Below are positions 35,679 to 47,495 of a DNA stretch of 64,000 nucleotides, one piece after another (the stretch's first letter is position 1; each line of letters opens with the position of its first letter). The position numbers were made by a program, and so were the translations under genes. The DNA comes from Pachypanchax playfairii. Lineage: Eukaryota; Chordata; Actinopteri; Cyprinodontiformes; Aplocheilidae. A model generated the notes under the pieces. The model searched no databases and was not told where the DNA came from. It worked only from the letters and a program-made list of their open reading frames with translations. The stretch covers positions 1,488,537-1,552,536 of the forward strand of contig SSNP01000017.1 in NCBI GenBank assembly GCA_006937955.1, written 5' to 3'.

Positions 35679-38600
35679 TGCTGTTCATTTCAATCCAACA
35701 ACTCTCATCAAGGAGTGTGCACGTGTGTGAGTGTGTTTTGAAGGTTAGTGATCCTGTATGTGTTCTTCTAATGGCCCAGTGGAGTAGAAAGTGATGAGAA
35801 GCTGGTGTTTGGACCCAAAGCAGGTCCTTATATGGAATCCTGGGGCTGTTTTCTCTCCTCTTAGCTGACTTGCTTCTCTCCAAAAGTGCTACAAGTTCGG
35901 AAGAGAAGAGGACATCCTTCCAAGTCAACATATTTACATATTTGTAGCGATGTGGGGATATGCAGCTGATTGTTGGCAGGCCCAGCGGTGGTCAGAAGGG
36001 ACAGCTGGGTCTGGGCTGTGCCCTTATCAACGCATCTCTAGCAGACAAAACTTTATACATTTCAAAAAAACTCAATGGACACCTCAAGATGTTATCTTTT
36101 GTAAGAACTTAGAATGAACTCAAACACAAAGAAAAAGACATAATATATTGCTACTAACATATATACTGTGAACCAATAGAGAACGTTTGTGTTAACCCAT
36201 TTGTTATATTTCAGCGAGGTAACAAAAGAGATTTTCTTTCATGACAAACTCATGCTTTGCAATCTCTTATATAGTTTTGGTTTTCACAGAAGTACCCCAG
36301 GGAACCCCTAATCTTCTTCTCCACATACACACACCTTCTTCCCCTCTTTCTTTTGCCCCTTTCCTTCTTTCTCAACCCCATAGCTCTTACGAGGAACACA
36401 GCACCATGTTTCTCTTGGCAGAACTCTGCAGGCTGTCCCTGCGTGCCTGAAAAACCAGAATTCTCCCCCTCATCTCTACAGCCAACGCGCACATTTCTCA
36501 CATTTTCTGCCTGCTCTCTGTGAACAGTTCACTTCAGCCTCCCCACAACATCCAGGCTCCCAGGCACTGCAGGACAGGGCGGGACAGAAATGTCCTCTGA
36601 CTTACATTACATCCACATCCTTCTAGTCTCTTTTCCATCATCTCCAAATACTCCCTATAATTCATTAGCACTCAATCCTTTTCACTGGTGGTTAATTGCC
36701 CTCTTTGCTGAGCCTGAGAGATCCAGCAGTGCTTGTGTATCTGTAATGTGACGATGGGTGACGGTTTATATGAAATTCTTTTAAACTGATGTCTGTCTCA
36801 TTGAGAAGTTTCAGTTCTAGTGCAAAGATGTCTCTGTCAGATAAGCTCCTGACTTTCAGCTGTACCCAGCCACACAGATGCAAGACAGAGGTTAAATACA
36901 GGAAGAGGTGCATGTTTTCTGAAAAGTTGGGTAAACTTACACGAGTTGGATTAAAAACAAGGGTTTTGGGTGAATCTGTGGTCGCACATATGAATGCATT
37001 TTAGTTCAACTGAGTGTAAATCAAACAGCTGGAATGAAATCCACTTGGGTTTGACTACAGAGGATGGACATTTAACCTTTATCCCACACACCAGGCTGTT
37101 TGGCAGCCGATTACTCTTGTATTTATTTGTTAATTTGTTTCTTCTAAACTTTAATTTAAACTTTATTTCCTCTGTGAGTCTGGGGTTTGGGCATTGCTGC
37201 ACAAATGAACGTACTGAGAAATCAGGGATGAGGGGAGAAAAGAAAGAGGGGGAGTAAGAGAGGGGAAAAGAGAGAGAAAAAGTGCAGCCTGTCTCTTGGG
37301 TGCCCTTTTTGCCATCCCATTTCCTATGCATCTGGTCTGTGTTTGTGCGGAGAGGGAGAGGGGGGAGAGAAAGAGGGGGGACGGCCGTCTGGGGCCGATT
37401 AATAACCAGTGATTTATAGGAACTTTTATAGAATAATACAATAAAAATGTGTGCATACGTGTGTGCTAGTGCATGTGTGTGTGCATGCATTTGGACGTGT
37501 ATTTTCTTTAGCGAGGGCGCACACAATGCTTTTCTAATTCTGAGGAATCAAAAACAAATTATTGGGGAAAAAAAACACAGGCGGTGCTCAGGAATAAATT
37601 GGGCACAGATGGAGGCAGGAAATAAGAAGGAGTGAGGTGAAGACACTTGGAGAAAAGAGCTCAGGAGAAGGAGGAGGAGGAGGACCATGAGGGATAGGAG
37701 AGGTACCAGAGAGAGTGACAGGGCGAGGGCAGGACAAGGTGAGGATGTTATGAAGAGAAGTGAAGAAGAGGTAAAAAAGAGGAGAAAGGGTGAGTGAGAG
37801 GACAGAGATGATGTGGAGGAAGAGAGGGGAGTGGGAGGAGATGGGGGGAGTTCCCATGCCCCGTGCAAAGGAAATGGGCTTAATAGAGGGGTTAGTCTAC
37901 AGTGGATGTATTTCTGTGTGTGGAAGTGGGCAATGAGATGAGCAGACCTCGCTGGCACAGGAAAGAATTCTCCTGCCAAAGTATGATTTACCCCGACTCA
38001 CCACCCCCACAAAATTCCTGTTCATCCCCATCCATTTTCATCCCTCTGTGACACACAGTCATTATCCCTACAACTTACAGCCTGTGAGCTGATCATTTTA
38101 TTGTCACATGGATATAACTTTAATTTAAGACGAAAGAAAACTACTCATGTGAATTATTTAGCAACTTTTCTGCAGGTAAAGAATCAAGTTCTTTGGCCCA
38201 GTTTTCCTTTTTATATGAGCAGCTAATGTAATTAGACACGCAAGAAGGAAAATAAATCAAGCATATGCCATTCCTGTCATGTACTTATATCCTTTTGCAC
38301 TGATGAATAATTTTGGCTAGAATAATGAACATACTCATAAATACCCACAATAAGTATTGTTTGATGTCTCAAAAAGAAAAAAAAAAGATCAGATATTCAG
38401 TTTACATAGAATTCCTTTATATTGGGATTAGTTAGTTGTCATTTTCTTGTCTGATTGGCTGAAGAAGAGCTGACTGGTCGGAGCATCATTCAAACCTTGA
38501 TAACTAAATCTTTTCTGGAGAGAGCAGTGAGAGCTGACAACAAATGTTTTCTAACATAAATGACATCCTGGATCTGGACTGCTGCATCTGTCAACACCTC

Positions 38601-40189
38601 CCCTCCACCTTACCCCTCCACTCTCCTCACAGACCATCAGGATTCAACTTCATCTCATGCTTCTCTCTTCCATCAGTTTGCCCTTTTGCCCACTCATCCC
38701 TCCCCTCCCTCATGAATCACACAATGTTACACTCCATTTGCTGGTAAATCCTGCCTCCTAAATCCTCTCCCACCTTCCTATTTTTTCCCCTCTACTGTTC
38801 CTTTGACCATCCTTTGGCACTGCCACCCACACACTAGTTCCTGTCGATCCTTTTGACCCCCTTGCGGCCCCCCTTGATTGCCCCTGGGTAAGGGCTAAAG
38901 CCAGGAAAGACAAAGAGGTTGGTGGTTCTTGGCAGAACAGCAGAAAACTGAGAGGCCTTCACTGGAAACTCCATCAGCTACTGAATCACTCTCAGCTGTA
39001 TTTCTCAGAGAATAAAAGACAGACTGTTTAATTCTAGTCTCTGAGAAAAGAGTTTTCAGAAGAATTTTGATTTCTTCATTTCACGACCAAAAGTGACACA
39101 AGGGGGGACATGATCAATAACTCTTGATCCCATTTTTTAAGATCAAGAAATTATTGTAAGTCACATCTATTGGTGTTGATTTGTTTTAAAATGTCAAATT
39201 CTTTTCTAGAGAGCCCATTTCACAAAAAAAGAAAAACTTTATAAGAATAACAAACGCAGGTGAGCTGCTTTGAACATTTAGGTCTTTGTTTTGAGTTTCT
39301 TTTTCACTTTTGTTTCTTTAGACTCAGGGTTTTATGTGTTGACTGAGTAACAGATGATATTTTCACCTGTTTGGAACATCACACATTTATTCACACAGAT
39401 CAAAGCGCTAAAGGCCTAGAGAGCTTTTTTCAATTTGTTAATTTTCTTTACATTTTTTATCCTTTAGTCTTATTTTGGGGGTGCAAGGTGTTGGTAAATA
39501 CCTCTCTGTAGGTGGTGCAGCAGCATGTTCTTCACTGTCGCACCCACTTGAACTTTGGTTGACACGTTTAAGTAACCATCAAAACAAACCGTATTCTCGC
39601 ATTTCAAGTGGTTTCCAAAGGAAACGCTGGTGAAGAACATTCACTCGAAAGTTTTTAATCAACAGTTGAACCTTATATTCGTTACCTTGGCGTTACAGTT
39701 TCGTAATGAGATTGTCTTCTCTTTGGCAGCATGTGATTTGTGGAAAATAAAAATAACCGTCAAAGAGTGAGTTTCTCACGTTACTTTGTGTTTCTCACCA
39801 TTTTTTTCACTCAGACTGACGATGGTCAGAGACATGCTTCTCCCTGAAAACCACAGAGACAACAGTTATCTTTCTACAGACATGAAAGACATATCACGCT
39901 GCATATAAGACTTAAGAGTGAACTTAGTTTCACATTCACTACCACTGACAGTAAAAAACATCTCTGACTACATGAAACTGGACACACAAGTTTTCCCATG
40001 TGAAATCGGTTGCTACTAGAAAAGGGGCAAAGAACGGTACGTGTACAAATGGGGCTGACTACGTGACGACCTGCCCGTCTGCGAAAGAAAAGTGTGTGCT
40101 TATGACTTTTAGCCCCAGTAAGGCTGCAGAAATGTGCGTATGTGTGACCACAATGAGAAGAACATGCCCACCACAAAAAAAAAAAAAAA
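35679..40189. repeat. 4511-bp duplicate, right copy (contig start)
   Basis: It starts exactly at the N gap and repeats 31158-35668 through the same A15 run (40175-40189), then continues into unique sequence (GAGAGATAAATTGG). The left copy is preceded by unique sequence and the right copy is followed by unique sequence. That is the pattern of two overlapping contigs placed end to end. Its contents mirror the left copy. Confidence 0.95.
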
Positions 40190-40298
40190 GAGAGATAAAT
40201 TGGAGAACAAAAAGAGATGCAGGCGTCAAAGGTGCAGCAGAATACCGTCTGTACAAATGTGGGTATGAAAAGACACACGAGTAAAAGCACATTTAGAA

Positions 40299-40316
40299 AC
40301 ACACACACACACACAC
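40299..40316. repeat. (AC)9 microsatellite
   Basis: A perfect dinucleotide run of 18 bp. Confidence 0.9.
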
Positions 40317-42892
40317 GCCAGGTTGACACAAAGCCACACACCCACAAGTTTCACTTCTGCATTAGTTTGGCAGCACTCTTGAAACACTAGTGCACCAAGG
40401 TTAAGGTTCAGGTCAAGGCACACACACACATAAACAACACAGAGGAACCAAAACTTTTATTTTAGAATTACATATAAAGATAAAATGTGGTCATAAATAA
40501 CACCACAGCAAATAAATGTGGCACAGTTATATTTAATTATTATTCAATGTCTGAATAAAATTTGCTCCAAACTTTTAACTGACTGACTTATCAGTGTAGG
40601 AAGGTGATAATGATCTGCTGGTGCACCGAGGGAGTCCATAGTGTCCTACTGATTGACATATTTGCATTAAATGCACGCAACAAGATAATCAACTAAAGAA
40701 CGCATCACTATGCCAGAAGACAGGAGAGATCAAAGCTGTCACAATCAAAGTTCGGGAAGTAAAGCTGGTAAGAGCGCTGATATTTGTCCATTTTGCTACA
40801 GAGGAAGTGAGCACATGAGAAAATGTGTTTGTGGTGAGAATACAGATATATACAGAGATGGGGAACTCAACCTTGGGAAAAAAAGCAGATGCTGTTCAGT
40901 GACTTATTTGCATTGTCACAGTTTCAGATATTTTACTATATTAACCTTATGTTGAAATCTTTAACTTCTGGCTACAGAAATAAATCATCTCCAACAAGTT
41001 GCTTTGCTTGAAGATAAGTCGCTTTGACCTCAGACGGATGTCTGTAAGCATCTGTGTTTGAGTGCTTCTGTTTGTGTTTGACACATGTGAGTGTGTGTCG
41101 GAGGGTTGACAGATAGAAAACAGGGCTGATTCCGGGTAGAGGCTGCGGGTATTGATGGGTGAGTTTGATCTGTGGTTCAAACTCCCATCTAGCTGCTGGT
41201 TAACATCGAGACACTGTCACTGAGAGTAGACAACACACATACACACACACACTCCTCAGAAAGAGAGAAGGAACAAAAAGAAAAGCAGCAGTCTGACAGA
41301 AACTAGTTTGACAGAAAAACAAAAAAAAAAATAGGAAGGACAGATAGGAGAGCTGTCAAGAAAAAGTGGTCTAGAACACCTTGACTGTCACGTGAACATG
41401 TCAATCAGCATCATGTTGTTAGAGCCTTCTGTAAAAGAAGGAGAGTCTGACCTCTGCTGATAGCATGTTGAATTACACACATCTAAGCAGCAACACACTG
41501 TAGTTAGGGAAAGGCAAGTTTTTAAATATGATATTCAATAAAAACAAAGAAAAAGACAGTTGGCCAAATGTAACTTTCAGATTTAGTAAAATAATATTCA
41601 GAAATGATCTTAGAAATTAATAAATATTAATATGTTTTGGTTAAGTTCAGACTGTTAAAAGTTTTAGTGAAAGAGAGTCTTAAAGATTAAAGAAACTGTG
41701 CCACTTGTCAGTGCTTGATAATCACGGTTATTGCCAAAACTTCAGCTTTGTGTGGATTTTAATAATAATAAAACAATAAAAGTTAAGATTATATTATTTT
41801 TGCTGAGCTGTTTCTCTTACCTTAACCTTACCTTTCTTGTGATGCATATAAAGAGAACTCAAATGGAAAAGTCTCATAATTTAGATACAAATTCTAAAAT
41901 ATTTCAAGTGGACAAGAAAGTCTCTCAGAGGAAATGAAAAAAAAAAAATCCCCTTTTGTTAAGAGGAAACTTTGAACTTCAGGCAGAGTCACACATTGCA
42001 CGTTTACATAGTATCTTAAACAGACAAGGCAACGCTGCTTTTGTCTGTTTAAAGGTAGCCTCGGGCACAGAGAACCAACCATTAGTCAAAAACTAATGGG
42101 TGTCATTAATACGCTGAGTTTTATAGACAGACAATAACAAGGCACTGAGCCAGAGCCGGCAGGATTAAAACAATAGTTTGTACAGTAGCTTCTGCTGAGC
42201 TGCTCATAAATCATCTTCAGTATCAACACAACATAAGAGTGTTTCTATAGATTATACACACTCACTTGTGTGTGTATACACACACCCTTAAGCAGGTCAG
42301 ACCCTTTAATGTTAGTGCAAGCAGTGAGGTGTTTATCCCTCACACAGCTGGTTTTCCCTGTTAGGTTAAGTACTGTTCTTAGATGTGCGGGCATTAAATG
42401 TGAAAGGAAACATAAAAAATACATAGTGAACAGATAGATTTTTCATTCTAAAAACAATACAGGTTAACATATTGTCATTAAAGCACTTTAAAGGACTAAA
42501 AACATCTGTGCTATAATTTATCACTCTGTATTTTTAAATGTATTCTCTCTCCACTTTGTAAACGCTACGCTTCACATGACGTTTGATGCAAAACTATAGT
42601 GATGTAATCTAACTGTGGAATATGTCGTCATCTCAAAAGTGTGAAACTAAAACAGCAACACGAGACTTTAAAATCACAAAATAAATGTAGACAACATGAG
42701 TAAACATGCAGAGAAGGAGCTAAATAGTGTTTTAAGGGTTTTCCAGTGTCCATTCCACTCCTTAAAATGAGTGTGCTAACCTTGCCTTTGTGTGAGCTGC
42801 ACTCCTGTGTGTGCTCTCGGATGAAAAGCTGTAACCCTGGCAACCGCTGCCAAGGTGCTGCTACTCGTCTCCCTGCCTGCTGATGCCCATCG

Positions 42893-42911
42893 CTCTCTCT
42901 CTCTCTCTCTT
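42893..42911. repeat. (CT)n microsatellite
   Basis: A perfect CT run of 19 bp. Confidence 0.9.
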
Positions 42912-45900
42912 TGCTGTGGTGAGTCATGATGGTGATCATCAGCTTCCTGTGTAACAACTCAAACTGTGCATCAAAGTACACCAAGGACACACTTTGGTGT
43001 GCAGATAATATTCTGACATTGATTACTAACTGTAGTCTCCAGCCAGTACAGCAAATGTATTCATGTTTCCTGAATATCTGTGAAGATGTACAATATAAAA
43101 CATTTTTTTTACAATATTTAAATAAAACTTTGTTTTAAAAACCTTGATTTTTTTTCTTTCTTGTATAAAAAAATCATTATAAGAAGCTTTTTACAACAGC
43201 ACTTTTTTAATGTGGTTCTTTATTCTTGAATATTTCCTTCTATGAATTGACAGAATGTATTGAGAAACATTTACTATCACCCCTAGGTGAAAACAGACCA
43301 TGTCAAATCTTGACTTTTTTAACATTGTAAGTTGATATTAATGTAAAAACCTCCAAAACGTATTTATTTAACATCATGATTAGAAATTTTAATAATTTAA
43401 TACAATATATGAGTGAGCTTTAACATACTGACATTTAAAAATATGTATATTTGCATTCTTTCCAGTTTTTTTTCTTATCTTTTTAAGTTCATATGTGTCT
43501 AATACATGCATACAGGTGGAAGATTGTTGTATTGTCAGAAGCCAACGCTGTGATCCAGGAGCTTTCGATATGCAGAGAAGATAAGGTTTGTTTAAAAAGG
43601 CCAACAACTTTGCCAAGACCCACTCATAGCCAACATCAGCTGGCTTGGCACTCAGACACCTTCATCTGTGTGATCTGGCCCCAGACTCTGACAGCAGATC
43701 ATAATCACATCCATTTAAGATTCAATCACCGTTTTTGAAACTGTGAGAGAGTGAATGAGAAAAACGCACCTCGGCCAAAGCACATGTGTTTCATTGATGT
43801 TGAATGACTTCTTAGAGAAAAGCGTGTTTTTATTGGAGGAGACTGGGGATATAAAGTCAGTGGAAGTCCAGATCATGAGTATTAACTTGCGTATGCATAC
43901 GTGTGCATGTGTGTGAGGGGGACTTACTGCAACAAAAGCAAATTTCAGAACAAAGGAAAACCACAGTAACAGAAATAGGTCACCAAGTGTGAACAAAGAG
44001 AAATGAGTGTATAGAATCAGATATAAAGGTATCACTCTGAGACTGTTTGATGAACCCACATGATGTATAGTTCAGTGTCCTTTATTTTTAAAACTGAGAT
44101 CTTCTCTGACCCCAAACAGTAAATTCTGTTTTTCAGCTCGGATATTAATTTCCTTCTGTGTCTTTCTGCTGCTTTGCAGATAAAGACTTCAGTGTAGAAC
44201 TCAGTGCGTGTACTGTGTAGAAATTATGCACTATTTCTCACTCTCAATCTGAAATGCAGTAGAAACTGAAGTAGTAGAAATTAAACTTAAAGTCATAATT
44301 AAATTAAAAACTTGAATTACAGCTTAAACAGAAGCATGTGGAGTGGTCTGGCATGAACCAGATCCCAGTTTTCCTGGAGTTAGTGTAAAATAATTGCCTC
44401 AAACATTATATTCGTTTAAACACCCTGAAAAGTCTGATAAACTCTTCTGACTATTGAACCTTATTTTGCTAAAATTTCTCATCGTTTTTCAAAGACCAAC
44501 ATTTTTTCCTCATACTCCTGCTCTACATTCCTCCACCTCTCCATCTCAAGGTGTTTTTGTTCCATTTGATTCAGTCTCTGTCTCCACCTTGCATGAAATA
44601 ATTTTGTATTTCAGGCCATTTTTCTGCCCTCTTTGTTACCTTCTTTTCTTTTATTCCCATTGGACCACACATTTCTGATCTGTTTAATTCCTGTTTGACA
44701 TTAACCTCTTTTTTAAAAAAAGTAATCTGGATTATTCAGTTCTTTCTGATGTTAAGCTCATTTCCAAATTCCCTCAAAACTCTTAGAAAACATTGTTTAC
44801 AACCCGACAGGCACACCTTGATTTCAGCTTACATTTTCCTGCTTGTTCCACATCTCCAGACCCCCACTCACGTCCACTGACTCCAGTTTTGGTGACCCTC
44901 CTTTCCTACTTTACTGTGGTTTGCTCTACTGGTATCACCTTCACGTTTCCACTGACATAAATAAAATCTAGACTGCATCATGAATCAAGGTCAGGTCATA
45001 TACAGGTCACGTTTTGGTTTTCCCCTTCTTCAGTATGTAGGAAAACATACAGATATAAAGTACAATATAATTAACAAACAAAATGAAAATAAGGATAAAT
45101 TGGTGATTGTATGAAGTTACCAAATGGAAAGTAGCTGAATTTATAGTTTGCTGGCAAGAAAAACTGGATAAATGCAGATGATCCAGTATAAGGTAATAAG
45201 TTACAATAGCATTTACCACATAACAAAGAGTATAGTTTTAACTCTATTTATTTTTAAAATGTTATATCATAATAAGTGAAAACCTTGCTTAGACAACAAA
45301 ACCTAGTTAGAAGGAAGTATTGTGTCATGTTTGCACATATTCAAAGCTCCAGACTACTTCCTGTGGAAAGAAGAATCACAGTGGAACAGAAAGGTACTTG
45401 AAGATACGTCTGTTGATTTTAGATGATCTCAATTATCTCATTGCTTCAGTTTCACATGTCTTGTAAGTAAAAAAAAAGGATGATATTTATTGCAGGAAGG
45501 ATGGCTTCCAAGGGTTTGAGGGCATGGCAGAAGCTCAGAGCGGGAGACTGTAAGCGAGACCAGGACAACGCTGGAGCTGGGCCTCTGGGAATTGGCGAAG
45601 TCCTGTGGAGCCAGTGGTGGTTTTTCTGTCCTGACACATTCACAAACACTCTGCACAACAATTTACACAAATGGTCAACAAAAAATTTTAAAAAATGGTG
45701 GTATCACAGATGTACTAACTCTTTAGAAACTATTGAAAACACAGAAATGGTTTTTAAAATAAATTGTTAGTCTGCTGGTGCTTATTTATGTGTATCTAGC
45801 TGTGAATGTATGGATGGGTACAGTGAGGTCTGGATTTAGCTCCTTCACTTCATTGAAAATGAGGCCTGTCAGGGATGATCTACACTTGTGGCGTAGTATT

Positions 45901-47427
45901 CCAAGGACTGTAATGATGTAAAAAACATCCAACAACCACTGATTTACTTTTGCTTTTAATTATTGCTTCTCTCATGCACATTGTGTGTGTGTTAGTGTGT
46001 ATGTGTTGTACTTTTTTTTTTTTTCTCTGCTTATGATACTGTGGGACTGAGACCCACAGAGTGCACTGACAGGGCAGATCTACTTCCACCCTCACTTGCA
46101 GTGCAACCCATCAGCAGACCACAGAGTCACTTCTGCTACCTCAACTGGAACAAAAGGTCAAAAATAATCTTGAACCTACTTTCAGTCAAGTCCACTTCCC
46201 TTAAAATGCAACTTTTGTCCAGTATATGGGTCATTTTTGTTTGTAAAAGTACATCTTAACTGCTCATTATCATAGATTCTTCACAGAGTTTTAAAAACCT
46301 AAAAAGGCAATATGAAGTAAACTATAACTTCTGCTAAAGTTGTAACCCTACTCTCTTGTATCACCTTCCCAAACACTTAAATTCAGTATTTTTTTACTTT
46401 TTGTGAGTGTGAGTCACAATTTGTCTCAATCTTAAGAATGTGTATATTCAGAATCTGATTTTTCACATTTTAAAACAAGCCTAACATCACACTCTGTAGT
46501 TTTTGTAAAAAAAGGTGTAAAAAAATACATGGTAATGACAGTAGTTTAGCTTCATAAAGGCAATGAGCAGAAGAATGAGTCCATTTGTCTTTATTAAGTG
46601 ATAGTCATGTTCTGGATGATGAAGGATCAACTTAAACTAAAAATGCAGGTTTTACAATTAATAAATCAGGTGAAACAGCAAGAGCAACTTTCATAATAAC
46701 TAAATTGTTCTCCGTTTAGTTGAAGTGAAACTGGTCACAGAGACAGAATACCACAGCTGTCAAAAGCCAAAGGTCCTGACCCCTGAGTCAGCTGAGCTGC
46801 AGCATGTTTAGAAGTGAAAAAAAGCTGCTGTAAAGAGAAGCGCTTGACTCTGACCGCCTGTGTGGCTTCCCCATTGGTCGCTGCTTCCCTGTCTGCAGGG
46901 GAAGCAGGACAGTGCCAGGGTGCAATGTTTTATGAGCTGGTCTCAACCAAACTCACCACATTCCCACAAGCGTTGAACTAGAAGACGTGATTCTGGCCAC
47001 GCAGCTGCTGCAGCCAGACCACAGGGAGCATGCACAGAGCATCCTATCTCAGACACATGCAAATACACTGTATAAATGATTCTAACATATATATATACAT
47101 ATATATAACTCAGAAAAGGTCAAACCACCATATGTTGCATAGGGAACATAAAGACATTTACATCATGGGGAATAAAAAATCAGTTAGACTGTGAAGTAAG
47201 GCTACATGTCTTAAAAAAAAAGTTCTGTAACAAATTATGCAACATTGTTTTGAACATTAGTGCCCAATTTTGAAATTTCAACTAAAGCAACATGTTTTCA
47301 TACACTACTTGTGTTTAAAATGGTCATTAAATTCATTAAAATGTCAAATTTTTTGCTCTCTATTCTAAAACCACTTTATACTGTTCTAATGTTGGTTTAT
47401 TGCTGATGAAGTGTGCTGCTGACCTAT

Positions 47428-47495
47428 TTGCCGGGTCACACTTGTAACAGAGATCTTGATCTCAATAGGATTTATCTGGTTAAATAAGGGTTAAA
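47428..47495 (+). mobile_element. LINE/SINE 3' tail remnant
   Basis: The phrases CACTTGTAACAGAGATCTTG, ATCTCAATAGGATTTATCTG and GTTAAATAAGGGTTAAA match the known fish retroelement 3' end 'cttgaaaaagagatttt..atctcaatgggacttcctggttaaataaaggttaaa'. Only the tail is present. Confidence 0.6.

Larger units (their letters stand above)
40190..47427. other. Unassigned non-coding DNA
   Basis: AT-rich with microsatellites and no recognised gene. The segments 45490-45650 and 46770-47050 are complex, GC-richer islands without simple repeats and are treated as possible conserved elements. Pyrimidine-rich DNA occurs at 44480-44680. Confidence 0.5.

Noticed and set aside
31158..40189. Recent biological tandem duplication
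   Set aside because: Identity appears complete, and both inner boundaries coincide with a placeholder gap; contig overlap explains this more simply.
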